Source of the DNA: Alligator mississippiensis
Taxonomy: Eukaryota; Chordata; Crocodylia; Alligatoridae
NCBI RefSeq assembly: GCF_030867095.1
Contig: NC_081828.1
Location: forward strand, 217,713,978 to 217,777,977
Length of the DNA: 64,000 bases
Direction: 5' to 3'
Under the pieces are notes generated by a model. The model was not told the origin of the DNA. It did not search any database and saw nothing but the letters and a program-made list of their open reading frames with translations. Both the position numbers and the translations under genes were made by a program. This document shows, in pieces, positions 1 through 10,094 of this stretch. Numbering within the stretch: the first letter of the stretch is position 1; every line of letters starts with the position of its first letter.

Positions 1-730
1 TGAGTATTAAGGGAGACAACCCAGAGTAGAGGGGATAAGCAGAGGATCGGTCACTACCAAGGCACAAAACACCCACCCTGATGATAGTATTTTAGTGCCT
101 AGATTTCTTAGCAATTTAACATTTACTATTTAAAAAACGTATGTCTACTAGATGCCAGAGGAAACATCTCCAATCACTTGAACATTCAATTAGATTATCA
201 TAAAGGTTTCTTTCCGGCTCTTGAAGAAAGATGAATGATTAACTAAATCAGAAGTTTGGAATATTTTCCCATTGGTCAGGACACGTCACCTCTAGCTAAT
301 TTTCTATACACAGTAATCAACGTCTAGCTTTCGAACAAGGATGGGGCTGAGAAAGCAGGCATTTCTGCAGCCCAAACAGGCATAGTTACAATTGCAAACA
401 TTAAAAACAAGTTTTCTGACTCTGCCAGGATGTTTGGCGTGGAAAGAAAGCCAAGGCATACATAGCCACTCAGCTGCAATCAAAGAGCACATTCAGAACC
501 AAGGCTAGTCTAAAAGAGGATTCTCAAACTGGCGGCCAACATGTAGTTAATTCACAGGCCTCAGGCTCCCAGCCTGGCCCACTCCCCCCCGTCTCTCCTG
601 CTATTGCATCTGCCATCTCCAGGATCCTGCTCCTGCCTCCAGCTGCTTCTTCTTGCCTTGCTTCTGGGGACAGGGCAGGGTGGCAAATCTGAAAACCCTA
701 TGCATCACCTCAGGGGTTGGACAGCACTGG
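1..730. other. Intergenic, no gene seen
   Basis: Mixed AT-rich and CT-rich sequence. Only short chance reading frames occur, on both strands, and none has recognisable protein motifs or splice context. Nothing further can be supported here. Confidence 0.6.
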
Positions 731-739
731 TCTAAAACA

Positions 740-943
740 CCAGGGGGGCAACTTTTTGGCAGAGGTGCCACAAATTAGCCCCATACCCCCTTTGAATGCT
801 ACTCTGATCCCAAGCCCCTACCTGATGGACTGCCCTGCTTTCTGCTCTGCCCACCCTGCCACTCTGCTGCCTGCCCCCTTCCTGCCCTGCCACACACCAC
901 ACAGAGGCTGCCCAGGCCACTGCCTCAGGTTGGCCATGTCTGC
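740..943. mobile_element. Short hAT-type non-autonomous DNA transposon
   Basis: The left end reads CAGGGGGGCAACTTTTTGGC and the right end contains GGTTGGCCATGTCTG, an imperfect inverted pair of the hAT/Charlie style. The direct repeat TCTAAAACA flanks it at 731-739 and 944-952, as expected for a hAT target-site duplication (usually 8 bases). There is no transposase; the interior is CT-rich with many CCTGCC/CTGCCC motifs. The exact first and last base are uncertain by one or two positions. Confidence 0.75.
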
Positions 944-975
944 TCTAAAACATTATCTGAATCCAAGACAACTTT

Positions 976-1062
976 GAATTTACGATGACCCTCCAAATGA
1001 TAAATGTGTTATAGTTTTCCATGTCTAGAATCTAATTATTGGAGGGTTGTCTTAAATTCATC
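976..1062. repeat. Imperfect inverted repeat
   Basis: The arm at 976-1000 (GAATTTACGATGACCCTCC...) is largely complementary to the arm at about 1036-1062 (...GGAGGGTTGTCTTAAATTC). It could be part of a degraded DNA transposon together with the perfect inverted repeat that follows. Family not recognised. Confidence 0.5.
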
Positions 1063-1137
1063 CCTCCCACTGCTGCAGCAGAGAAAGCAGTGGCAGGGTC
1101 AAGGGCAGTGGCTGCAGCTTCAACTCTGGGCTCCGGG

Positions 1138-1216
1138 CTCAAATCTAAGACAAGGACGCAACAGCTGTTGACTCCCTAATGTTGAATAGGAGAAAAAACC
1201 TTGTCTTAGATTTGAG
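1138..1216. repeat. Perfect 18-base inverted repeat with 43-base loop
   Basis: CTCAAATCTAAGACAAGG at 1138-1155 is the exact reverse complement of 1199-1216. The AAGACAA core also occurs in the preceding inverted repeat, so the two may belong to one old element. No open reading frame is involved. Confidence 0.75.
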
Positions 1217-2814
1217 TAAATCCAGTAACTTGATGCAACTGAACGGTCTAGAGTTGCATCCAGTCCATCTCCGCACTCAACAATGAGTCCTCTGTTTACT
1301 GGAAGCCTGTTGTCCTCCTATTGAGGGACTGTCAATGGTGGCAATTATTTATGTTGTTTATCAGGCACTTCCTTTTGGATAGATAAACTAGAAAATATTC
1401 AATTTTCTTTCTAGGGCAGGTTTCCCCTCCCCAATGAGAATATTAAAGACATGTGCTTTATGCAGAAGTTTAGTCAATTCCAATACTAATCCATTTTTAG
1501 AATAGAAATGGATTCATGGTGTTGTTTATCAGCAATGCAAGAAGCTAGTCCAATTTTCACCTTTGTGCTCACTCTGTAGGTATAAGAAGGCAGTGGGATG
1601 GAGTTGTATTCATGTCTTTGGTCTTACTTGGAGTATCTCTTACTCCCCGAAAATTCAGAAGAAAAGAAGAAAAGAAGCACTGAAAGCCTCTGAGAAAGAG
1701 GGAGCGTATTACAAGATATGGTATCTCATCAAGTGTATGGCAGTGAATAGGAAAGTACCAATTACCGATCATGCCTTATACTTAATATAATGGCATGTGT
1801 TCTGAAAATTTCCTTTATTAGGAACAAGAGTGAAACTTCCCTTCTTAAAACCTCTTTGGGTTGATAAACACGTTGCCTAAGAAACCCTATCTAAAGTTAA
1901 TCTCATTAAATCCCAAGTAACGGTTCAGAAGTCAAACCCTTAATGAGAAGAGGTGCTCACCCTTTCTTACAATTATTGCTTCCTTAGTGATATAGGTTGC
2001 TTGATTTAATGTGAAGACCTCCCTTCACAGTCTGCAGACTCAGCTTTTGAATAATACTGGGGAAAAAAGAGTGAACAAAAGTAAAATGCACTGGAGTTGG
2101 AGAGATCTACTTATCAAATACAAGTGCAAGTGAAAATGCAATACCAAGAAACAGAAGTCCCTTCCCACCCCATACCCTGAATCCTGCCGTCTCCATTCCT
2201 TCTGGGCGCATGCTCCAGTCTGGACCCTCTGGCTTTTCTGAGGGAGGGTGGATGAAAGCTGTGAGAAATGCTGGTAGTCTGTCAGGGATCTATATTCAGG
2301 TGACTTCCCCTTCCATCACATTTGGTCCCATCCTGTTCCTTTGTCTGACCTATAAAAACAAAGTTGTCTCCTGCAAAATGCAACAAGTAGTTTTGAAGTA
2401 GAACAGGTTTGCCATGGTTGAGACAGCTCAGCATTTAACCTTGCAGGGAACATTTGAAAATAAGCATATATATTCTGTAGTGTGGTTTTCATCATGCGGA
2501 CAAAAGGGGAATTTCACTCAACGTTTGCACTAGAGAAACCAATTTGTTTGAAAGAAATGTACGTATTTAGGGTACAGAGAAGAGATAGTTGTTAGAAGCA
2601 AGGTTTTCTTAGGGTGATGTCTTTTTTTGGACTAATGGCATAGTTGGGACAGCATTAGACAAGCAAGACATTGCAAGACATTCATCAGATGAGAATTTTT
2701 AAGCTGTTAGAAGGGGCAAGGGAGAGCAAATGAAGAAGCAAGCTTGGCAAATATAACTTCTCCGTTACATAATACAAAATGCCGTAATCTTTATTAAAAC
2801 AATACTAGAGCTTA
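1217..2814. other. Intergenic, no gene seen
   Basis: AT-rich sequence with short reading frames on both strands that lack protein-family motifs and exon boundaries. No repeat was recognised. Confidence 0.55.
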
Positions 2815-3130
2815 GGAGCCTGCTGTTGTGGTTCAGTGGCAGACTCTTTGCCTGTCGTGCAGGAGACCCATGTGTGATTCCTGGATGTGTATATACCTAC
2901 AGCCATCGAGGCACCGAACGTCTGGACTTGGTCTGACCTTTGGATTCTGCCTCAACCGTCTAAAGAGGGACAGAAGGTCTGGGCAGCCTCCACTCCTCCG
3001 TGCTCCTGCCTAGGCGTGTGTGGACAGCCCTGGTGACCGCTCACATGTACATCATGATCCAGAAGGGTCAATGGTTGCCTACTGCTGATAGAGTTCAGGG
3101 CACAGCCCTCAGAAGTTAAGATATGCTGGT
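2815..3130 (+). mobile_element. tRNA-derived SINE
   Basis: The head contains a tRNA-like A box (TGGTTCAGTGGCAGACTC) followed by an anticodon-arm-like segment (GCCTGTCGTGCAGG) and a degenerate B box (TGTGATTCC), resembling tRNA-Asp or tRNA-Gly. About 240 bases of non-tRNA body follow. It is too degenerate for a functional tRNA. The 3' limit is approximate. Confidence 0.65.
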
Positions 3131-3374
3131 AAAGTTACCAGCAACCTTAACTGTGCCATCACGCAGGGTTTCCTTACAACCCAGAGCAAGTACATGATGC
3201 CATCCTAGTTCCCAAAGTAAAAGGTGTATGTAATATTGTGATATTTTTTTAATCCGGGCGTACATGGAGATTTAAGAGTCTTATCATGACTTAGTATATC
3301 TTTATCAAATTACTATTTAAGATTTGCTTTTCTAATAATTGATCAAGCAGCCATGTAATCTGTTCATTCTGTTG

Positions 3375-3560
3375 TGTCCCCGCTAAAAGAAACACCAAAA
3401 CCACTCAGCAGACAAGGTTATTTGGGTAAATCTGATATATTTTATTGGACCAACTTAAAAGACATCAGAATTACCCATTTATTTGGACCAACACGGCTAC
3501 AACCTCCACCCACAAAACCACCCAGACATTTAGGTTCCAAACAACAGCGCTTTCCATTAT
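3375..3560. repeat. Dispersed sauropsid repeat, family not assigned
   Basis: Contains the phrases TTATTTGGGTAAATCTGATA and GGACCAACACGGCTACAAC, which I recognise as common dispersed repeat text in turtle and crocodilian genomes. A related tail lies near 29215-29300. I cannot name the family from sequence alone. Confidence 0.45.
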
Positions 3561-3600
3561 ACAACTACACGAGAAGTGGATGCACTGCTCTACTAACATC

Positions 3601-5850
3601 TCATAGTTTCATAGTTTCATAGTTGGTCGGGTCAGAAGGGACCTTGACAGATCATCACGTCCGACCCCCTGCCATGGCAGGAAAGAGCACTGGGGTCAAA
3701 CGACCCCGGCAAAGTGTTCATCCAGCCTCCTCTTAAAGCCCCCCAGGGCAGGAGCCAGCACCACTTCTCTTGGAAGTTGGTTCCAGATCCTAGCTGCCCT
3801 GACTGCGAAGTAGCGTCTCCTGATGTCTAGTCTGAATCTACCCTCTGCCAGCTTGTCACCATTATTTCTAGTCACTCCTGGTAGTGCTTGGGGGGAACAG
3901 GGACTCCCCCAATGCCTGCTGCTCCCCTCGGACTAGTTTGTAACAGGCCACCAGATCCCCCTCAGTCTTCTCTTGTGGAGGCTGAACAGGTTCAGGTCCC
4001 ATAGCTTCTCCTCGTAGGGCCTGCCCTGCTGCCCCTGATCATGTGAGTGGCCTCCTCTGGACCCTCTCCATGCTGCCCACATCCCTCCTGAAGTGCGGCG
4101 CCCAGAACTGGACACAGTACTCCAGCTGTGGCCTGACCAGTGTCGCGTAGAGGGGGAGGATCACCTCCTTGGACCTGCTCAAGATGCATCTGTGGATGCA
4201 CGACAAGGTGCGGTTGCCCTTCCTGACCGTGTCCCCGCACTGTCGGCCCATGTTCATTTTGGCATCAATGATGACTCCAAGATCCTTTTCTGCCTCTGCG
4301 CTGACAAGAAGGGAGTTCCCCAGACTGGAGGTCTGCTGCTGGTTCTTCCTCCCCAGGTGCAGCCCCTTGCACTTGTCAGTGTTGAAACCCATCCTGTTCT
4401 CATCCGCCCACCCCTGTAACCTGTCTAGATCCAATTGCAGCCTATTCCTCCCTTCCAGCATGCCCACATCCCCCCACATCTTAGTGTCATCAGTCAATTT
4501 GAACAGGTTGCTTTTCACCCCCTCGTCCAAGTCGCTGATGAAGATGTTGAACAGCGCAGGCCCGAGGACCGAGCCCTGGGGGACCCCACTGCCCACATCC
4601 CTCCAGGTCAAAAATGACCTGTCCACCACCACTCTCTGGGTGCGGCCCTCCAGCCAGTTAGCGACCTATCTCACTGTGGAGGTGTCGACGCCACAGCCCC
4701 CTAGTTTTTTAACGAGAATGGAGTGAGAGACAGTGTCGAAGGCCTTCCTAAAGTCCAGAAAGACTACGTCCACTGCTACCCCTGCATCTAAGGATGTTGT
4801 GACCTGGTCGTAGAAGGCACCAGGTTGGTCTGACAGCACCTGCCTCGAATGAACCTGTGTTGGCTGCCCCTAAGCATGATCTGCCCTGCCGGCCCCTCGT
4901 GGACATGCGCTAGAATAACTCTCTCAAAAAGCTCACCCAGGATCGAGGTAAGACTAACTGACCTATAGTTCCCTGGGTCCTCCTTCCTCCCTTTTTTGAA
5001 GATGGGGACCACGTTGGCCCTTTTCCAGTCCTCTGGTACAATGCCAGGGCACCACGAGTGCTCATAAAGCTGTGCAGGGGTCCCGCAATGACCTCTGCTA
5101 ATTCCCTCAGCACTCGGGGGTGGAGATCATCAGGACCAGCTGATTTAAATATGTCCAGTCCCTCCAGAAGTTCCCTGACTTGATCCTCGCTGACCCTAGG
5201 CCTGGCTGCGCCTCCCCTGGGGCCTGAGGGGGTCCCGGCGGACGGGCTGATCCGGTCCCTGCTCAGGAAAACGGAGGCAAAGAAATTGTTAAATAAGTTA
5301 GCCTTGTCGTCTGGTGTGACAACCGGATTTCCTAGCGTGTCTTGCAGAGGTCCCACGTTACCTGGCACCTTCTTTTTGCCCCCTATGTATTTAAAGAAGG
5401 ACTTCTTGTTGTCCTTGATCCAGGTAGCTAGTCCCAGTCCCATCTCCGCCTTGGCCTTCCTGACCACCCTCCTGCAGCCCCGAGCACCCGAGGTGTAGTC
5501 CTCCCTGGGGATGGTCCCTCCCTGCCATTGGGTGTACGCCTCCCTTTTAGCCAGGAGACGTTCCCGTATGCTCTTGGTGAGCCATGGGGACTTTTGCACC
5601 CTCTTGCCCCTTTGACCCATGTTGGGATTACCTCCCTTTGGGCTTGGAGGATCGTCTCCTTAAGGAACGACCACTCTTCTTGGACACCCGACTCCCCTCC
5701 CCTCCAGGACCTCAGTGCTTCTCCAACTAGTCTCCTTACCTCATTGAAATCTGCCCTCCTGAAGTCCAGGGCTGCTGTCTTGCTGCAGGCTTTTGCCACC
5801 TTGCACTCATTGCCACTCATGGCAATGAAAAATGAGGAGGCTGTTAAAGG
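3601..5850 (-). mobile_element. CR1 LINE, 5'-truncated, about 2.2 kb
   Basis: Read on the minus strand, this copy runs from the end of the endonuclease/linker region through the reverse transcriptase to the 3' UTR. It ends at 3601 in short tandem copies of an AAACTATG-type unit, as CR1 does instead of poly(A). Pieces of the polymerase are visible in several frames: VPIFKKGRKEDPGNYRSVSL near 4950-5010, [20 protein letters not shown] near 4530-4590, and the thumb region with LRPQLEYCVQFW-type residues near 4110. The catalytic YADD region reads LTDDTK here. The reading frame is interrupted several times, so the copy is inactive. Typical full CR1 is about 4.5 kb, so the 5' half is missing. Confidence 0.93.
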
Positions 5851-6995
5851 AATACCCCCAAATGCTGACACGTTACATTTCCCTTGAGCGCAATGACGCC
5901 TGTGGATGGATAGTTACCAGAAATGAGGGGCTCGATCTTGCAGACACACACAGCTCCCTTTACCCCGAGAAGCAGTCCCACAGGTGTCACTGGGATGAGG
6001 AATGGCAATGGTTTGGGGTCTTGCACCTCAAGATGGCAGATTCAAATCCAGCCCAGGTGTGGGCACAAAGAACCTGTTCCTGAAAGGTACCGGACACCCA
6101 TTTGATAGAGAATAACGTAGCCCAGGTTCAAGAGCAACAACATGTCTGAGATGAGCTGCAGGATTTGTATAATTCCTCGTAAGGGTATGGTTAAACAATA
6201 CCCTGCTTGCTAAGGTTGGAATTTGGCTTCAGATTTAAGACATCTGTGACATGTACAGTTCCAGCTTCGTTGCACAAGAGTACACGTGACGTTTGCTATA
6301 CAGAGGAGGGCACAGGGACAATCAGGCACTATCTCCTAGTACAGGTGTTTCTGTGAAAGCACCCTAACATGGCTCTCGCAAGGACCGTCACCTGGAGAGG
6401 CTGGAATGAATTCCTGATTAACCTTGTACGTGCCCGGGGACAGTCCCAATTTCCCCTCTGCTTCTCTCTCGCTGTGCCGGTTGCTCCCTGCGCGTCCTTC
6501 TTTGTCTCCAAGCCCTGCATCAACTACAATTAAAGCACGCAGGCAGGGCTTGCAGCAGACAACCATTTAATTAGGGGAAAATGCAACAGTTATTGACCTC
6601 TGGTGCTTCACGTGAGAACTGCAGTGGCACAAATGGCCTTCATGTCCTCGCTCTCCAGGACTGGGCTCTGCTCCAGCCAAAGAAAGACCCAGACCCACAT
6701 TATCGCACCCCAAACCCACACCTTTCAGCTGGAACGGACTGCAGGGCCAGGACCTGCAACATCCCACAGACCTTTAGAGACAGGATCTAGACAGCTTGGA
6801 CCATGGACCTAGCCAGGGGACTCTAGTTGCGTGATACACGTGCCCCCTTCCCAACCGAGACTCAGGGCAGCTTGCAGCACGAGAAACCGACTCAGAGAAA
6901 ACCAGAATAAAGCAGAGACCCACGACATAGCCCCTCAGCCCAGCTCCGGTGAGGCAGGCATTTACATGAGTACATCTAGGATGTTCTTTTCCCTC
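5851..6995. other. Intergenic, no gene seen
   Basis: No exon, RNA gene or recognisable repeat could be supported. The reading frames on both strands are short and of unbiased composition. Confidence 0.5.
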
Positions 6996-7337
6996 TCATA
7001 TACTTAATTTCCCCCTCCACACATCATTAATATGGCAGAGCCACACAACAGCTTTATTGTGGATGCTTGCCAGGCCTTTATCCTGGGTACGTGGGTGTGT
7101 TGCAGACGTGAGGAGGTGGTCAGCAGTCTGTGGTGCAACACCACACTCACATACCGGACGGTTCTCCAAGCCAGTCTTACAGAGCGTGGCATTAAAGCAT
7201 CCAGCTCCAGAGCAAATCCTGTTTAGTTTAATCCATAAATTGCTGATTATGGATCTAGGAACTTGCAGACTTACGGATCTAGGATGTTGAAAAGCAAGGT
7301 GCAGATGGTGAGGCGCATCATCACATATAAAGAACAC
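6996..7337 (-). mobile_element. Non-LTR retrotransposon fragment (C-terminal part of polymerase ORF)
   Basis: A 113-codon minus-strand frame contains LNRICSGAGCFNATLCKTGL followed by VCECGVAPQTADHLL. This resembles the region after the reverse transcriptase of several LINE clades (L-N-R-x-x-x-G-x-G ... C-x-C-G-x-x-x-Q-T-x-x-H). It is not like the CR1 copies in this window, so a different LINE clade is likely. Only this domain remains; the rest is absent. Confidence 0.5.
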
Positions 7338-7339
7338 CT

Positions 7340-7976
7340 ATTTTTCTCCAGGTGAAAAGAAACTAGAAGCTTTACTAATAGGCCTGGGGATTGGGGCTGG
7401 ATGAGTCTGTTTAAAATTGAGGCAAAAACAAATACAACTTCACTGGAATTAAAGCAGTATCTGCAGGGCTGTGAAATAGGAGCTCCAGCACCAGGCGCAG
7501 GCAATGGACAGCAGAACTGCAGACCAAAGGATGCTTGATCGCTGGAACATCAAGACCGTTGAAAGGAAGAGGGTCGTCCACACCTGTGGGATGAGGGGTG
7601 TAGAAGGGATCTGATAGGTGACAACGGACTCCCTCAGCGCTGCCTGACCAGCAACGCTGCCGTCACTGCCCGGCAGCTGGTTTTAAACTATGGCTGGAGC
7701 CGGACTCAAAGCGGGGTGCAAATGCACCACTGCATCCCCCGGCATCCACCCCTGGGCATTTAGCAGCCAGAAACACCCAGGCTCAGGCAGCCTCAAGAGG
7801 GAGGGAGCTCCAGGGCTGCGCCGTGGTGGCTGGCAGCCATCTCCCCCCGTTCCAGCCCAGCGGACTCAGCACACGGCTGGTCCTTGCAGGAGGCTGCCCT
7901 TGCGGGGCAGAGGGACGGGTTCCCCTCGGGGCCTGGCTGTGTAGGGCTTTGTAGGTCACACCCAGTGCCTTGAATT
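7340..7976. other. Intergenic, no gene seen
   Basis: Moderately GC-rich sequence leading into the minisatellite. The segment near 7920-7975 (TAGGGCTTTGTAGGTCACAC... CTTGAATTG) looks like dispersed repeat text, but I cannot assign a family. Confidence 0.4.
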
Positions 7977-8950
7977 GCTATATGGGACTAGGCTGCTATA
8001 TGGGACTGGGCAGTACTGCTATGTGAGCAGGGAGGGCGTCGCAAAGGTCTGTAGCAGTCCAATCCTATACAGCCACACGTCTGGTCCTGTATAGCAGCCT
8101 GGTCCTATACAGCAACACTGGCCTGTCCCGTATAGCAGCCTGGGCCTGTACAGCCCCCCTGACCTCCCACAGGGCAGCTCAGTCCTACGCTGCCTGGTCC
8201 CATACAGCAGCACTGCCCTGTCCTGTCTAGCAACCTGACCCCATACAGCCCCCCGACGAGTCCCACAGGGCAGCCTGGTCCCATATAGCAACACCGCCTG
8301 GTCCCATACAGCATCCTAGTCCCTAGAGCAGCCCTGCCCTGTCCTGTATAGCAGCCTGGTCCCATACGGTACTGCCCAGCCCAGCCCCATACAGCAGCCT
8401 GGTCCCATATAGCAACCTGGCCCCATATAGCAGCACTGCCCGGTCCCATATAGTAGTCCGGTTCCATATAGCAGCCTAGCCCCACATAGCAGTACTGCCC
8501 AGTCCCATATAGCAGCCCAGTCCCGTATAGCAGCACTGCCCAGTCCCATATAGCAACACTGCCCGGTCCCATATAACAGCACGGTCCCATATAGCAGCCT
8601 AGCCCTACATAGCAGCACTGCCCCGTCCCGTATAGCATCCTGGTCCCATATAGCAGCACTGCCAGGTCCCATATAGCAACACTGCCCAGTCCCATATAAC
8701 AGCCCAGTCCCATATAGCAGCCTAGCCCTACATAGCAGCGCTGCCCTGTCCCGTATAGCATCCTGGTCCCATATAGCAGCACTGCCAGGTCCCATATAGC
8801 AGCCTAGCCCTACATAGCAGCACTGCCCCGTCCCGTATAGCATCCTGGTCCCATATAGCAGCACTGCCAGGTCCCATATAGCAGCCTAGCCCCACATAGC
8901 AACACTGCCCAATCCCATACAGCATCCTGATCCTATGTAGCAGCACTGCC
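7977..8950. repeat. Minisatellite with 18+23-base units and an inverted start
   Basis: The array is built from variants of CCCATATAGCAGC joined by CTGGT/CTAGC or ACTGCC(C/A)GT. In the distal part the units alternate 18 and 23 bases to make 41, and two of these form an 82-base higher-order period, best seen at about 8720-8890. The first about 55 bases (7977-8030) carry the same unit in reverse-complement orientation (GCTATATGGGACT). Long minus-strand frames of the type CYMGPG..IWD arise only because the unit lacks stops; they are not genes. The array ends directly at the CpG island. Confidence 0.95.
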
Positions 8951-9800
8951 CGATCCCTGTCCCCTAGGCGCGCCAGCCCCCATTGGCCCCGCCCCCGCGC
9001 TCCCATTGGCCCCGCCGGTTGCCATGGCGACACGCCGTCTCCCCCCCACATCCGGTAGCCGGGCTGCGGGGCGGAAGTCGGCGCGTTCAGTTCCGGGCCA
9101 TGCCCCGGAAGCGCAGCGCGCGGGCGCCCGGGAGCGGTAGTCCCGGCGGGCGAGGGCCGGCGCCGCGGAGTTGCGAGGAGGTCGGTGCGGGGGCCCGGCG
9201 GGGCGGGGTGGAGGGCGGGGGGCCGGGCCCGAGCCCCCAAGCTCGCGGGCGCGGGGAGGGGCGGGGTCCGCGGGCGGGCCGCGGGGTCGCATCCTCCGCG
9301 CCCGGCTTTGTGGAGACTCTCCAGCCCGGGCCAGACCGCCTGCAGCTCGGCGCCGCGTCCGCCGGGGCCAAAAACAAAGCTGCCATCGCCGGGGTCCGGA
9401 ACGAGCTCCGGCATCCTCCGCCATCACGCCTCGCGGCGGCCCCTCGTGCCCGTTAGTCGCGGGCCCGCCCCTCCTCGCGCGTGGGGGCGCGAAACACGGG
9501 AGCCCTTCGTCTCGTCTCGGTCCGGAGGAAGAGGACGGCTCCGCCAGGCTCATTATCCTGCCGAGTCTTAGGGGGCCGCTAGCGGTCATTCGCTGACCGC
9601 GTTGCCTCTTGGCGCCGGACACCGGTTGGGACGCGGGGCAGGAGTCCGCTCGAGCCGCTCGCTACGCCAGAAGGTGCCGCCCGACGATCTGCGGAGGCCT
9701 CGTGCGACCCCGAAAATCTGTGAAATGGATGAATTTCTGGGGCGTGCGTCCCCGCGTGCGACCGTCTAGGTCGGCCGCCCGGTTTGTCAGCGTTTAGCTC
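8950..9800 (+). promoter_or_regulatory. DHX30: CpG island, likely upstream DHX30 promoter
   Basis: Very GC- and CpG-rich, with two copies of CCATTGGCCCCGCC (an inverted CCAAT box fused to a GC box, near 8980 and 9003), ETS-like GCGGAAGT near 9071 and CCGGAAGC near 9105. It lies 3 kb before the alternative DHX30 start exon and in the right orientation to hold a noncoding first exon. The first-exon donor could not be chosen with confidence. A bidirectional promoter cannot be excluded. Confidence 0.7.
9018..9031. promoter_or_regulatory. RFX X-box-like palindrome
   Basis: GTTGCCATGGCGAC matches the RFX-factor X-box consensus GTNRCCNNRGYAAC with one mismatch and is nearly palindromic. It sits between the inverted CCAAT boxes and the ETS-like sites of the CpG island, a typical promoter position. 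Binding is inferred only. Confidence 0.5.
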
Positions 9801-10094
9801 GTGAATCGCCTCCGGGGAAGTTTCGCTCGCTCAAAAGACACGTGATTACTTGCGACCGCAGTGGGACCGCTTGGTCGTCCGCGTAGACTGAGGCAGGAGG
9901 TCTTTCTCGGTTGCCTTTCCTCTCCACTGAGAGTTTTGCCGTGAATATTTGAGTAAGCGAGCGGCGTTTGGGATCGGGTCCCTCGTACGCTCTTTGGAGA
10001 GGGAATACAACTGTAATGAGTGTTATAAGTTGTAAGCTCATGTCCAGGGTGCACGTATGTGTTACTGACAGCTTGGATCCATGCAGGAAAGAAG

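Noticed and set aside
2818-2895. Functional tRNA gene
   Set aside because: The A and B boxes are recognisable but the arms do not pair well, and the sequence continues as a SINE body.
8105-8864. Long minus-strand frames (up to 225 codons) with CYMGPG-type repeats
   Set aside because: They are the translation of a minisatellite whose unit lacks stops. The 41-base period is not a multiple of three and no start context or homologue is visible.
8933-9622. SMARCC1 first exon on the minus strand at the first CpG island
   Set aside because: In mammals SMARCC1 lies head to head with DHX30, but no SMARCC1-like N-terminal sequence was found on the minus strand here. It probably lies left of the window.
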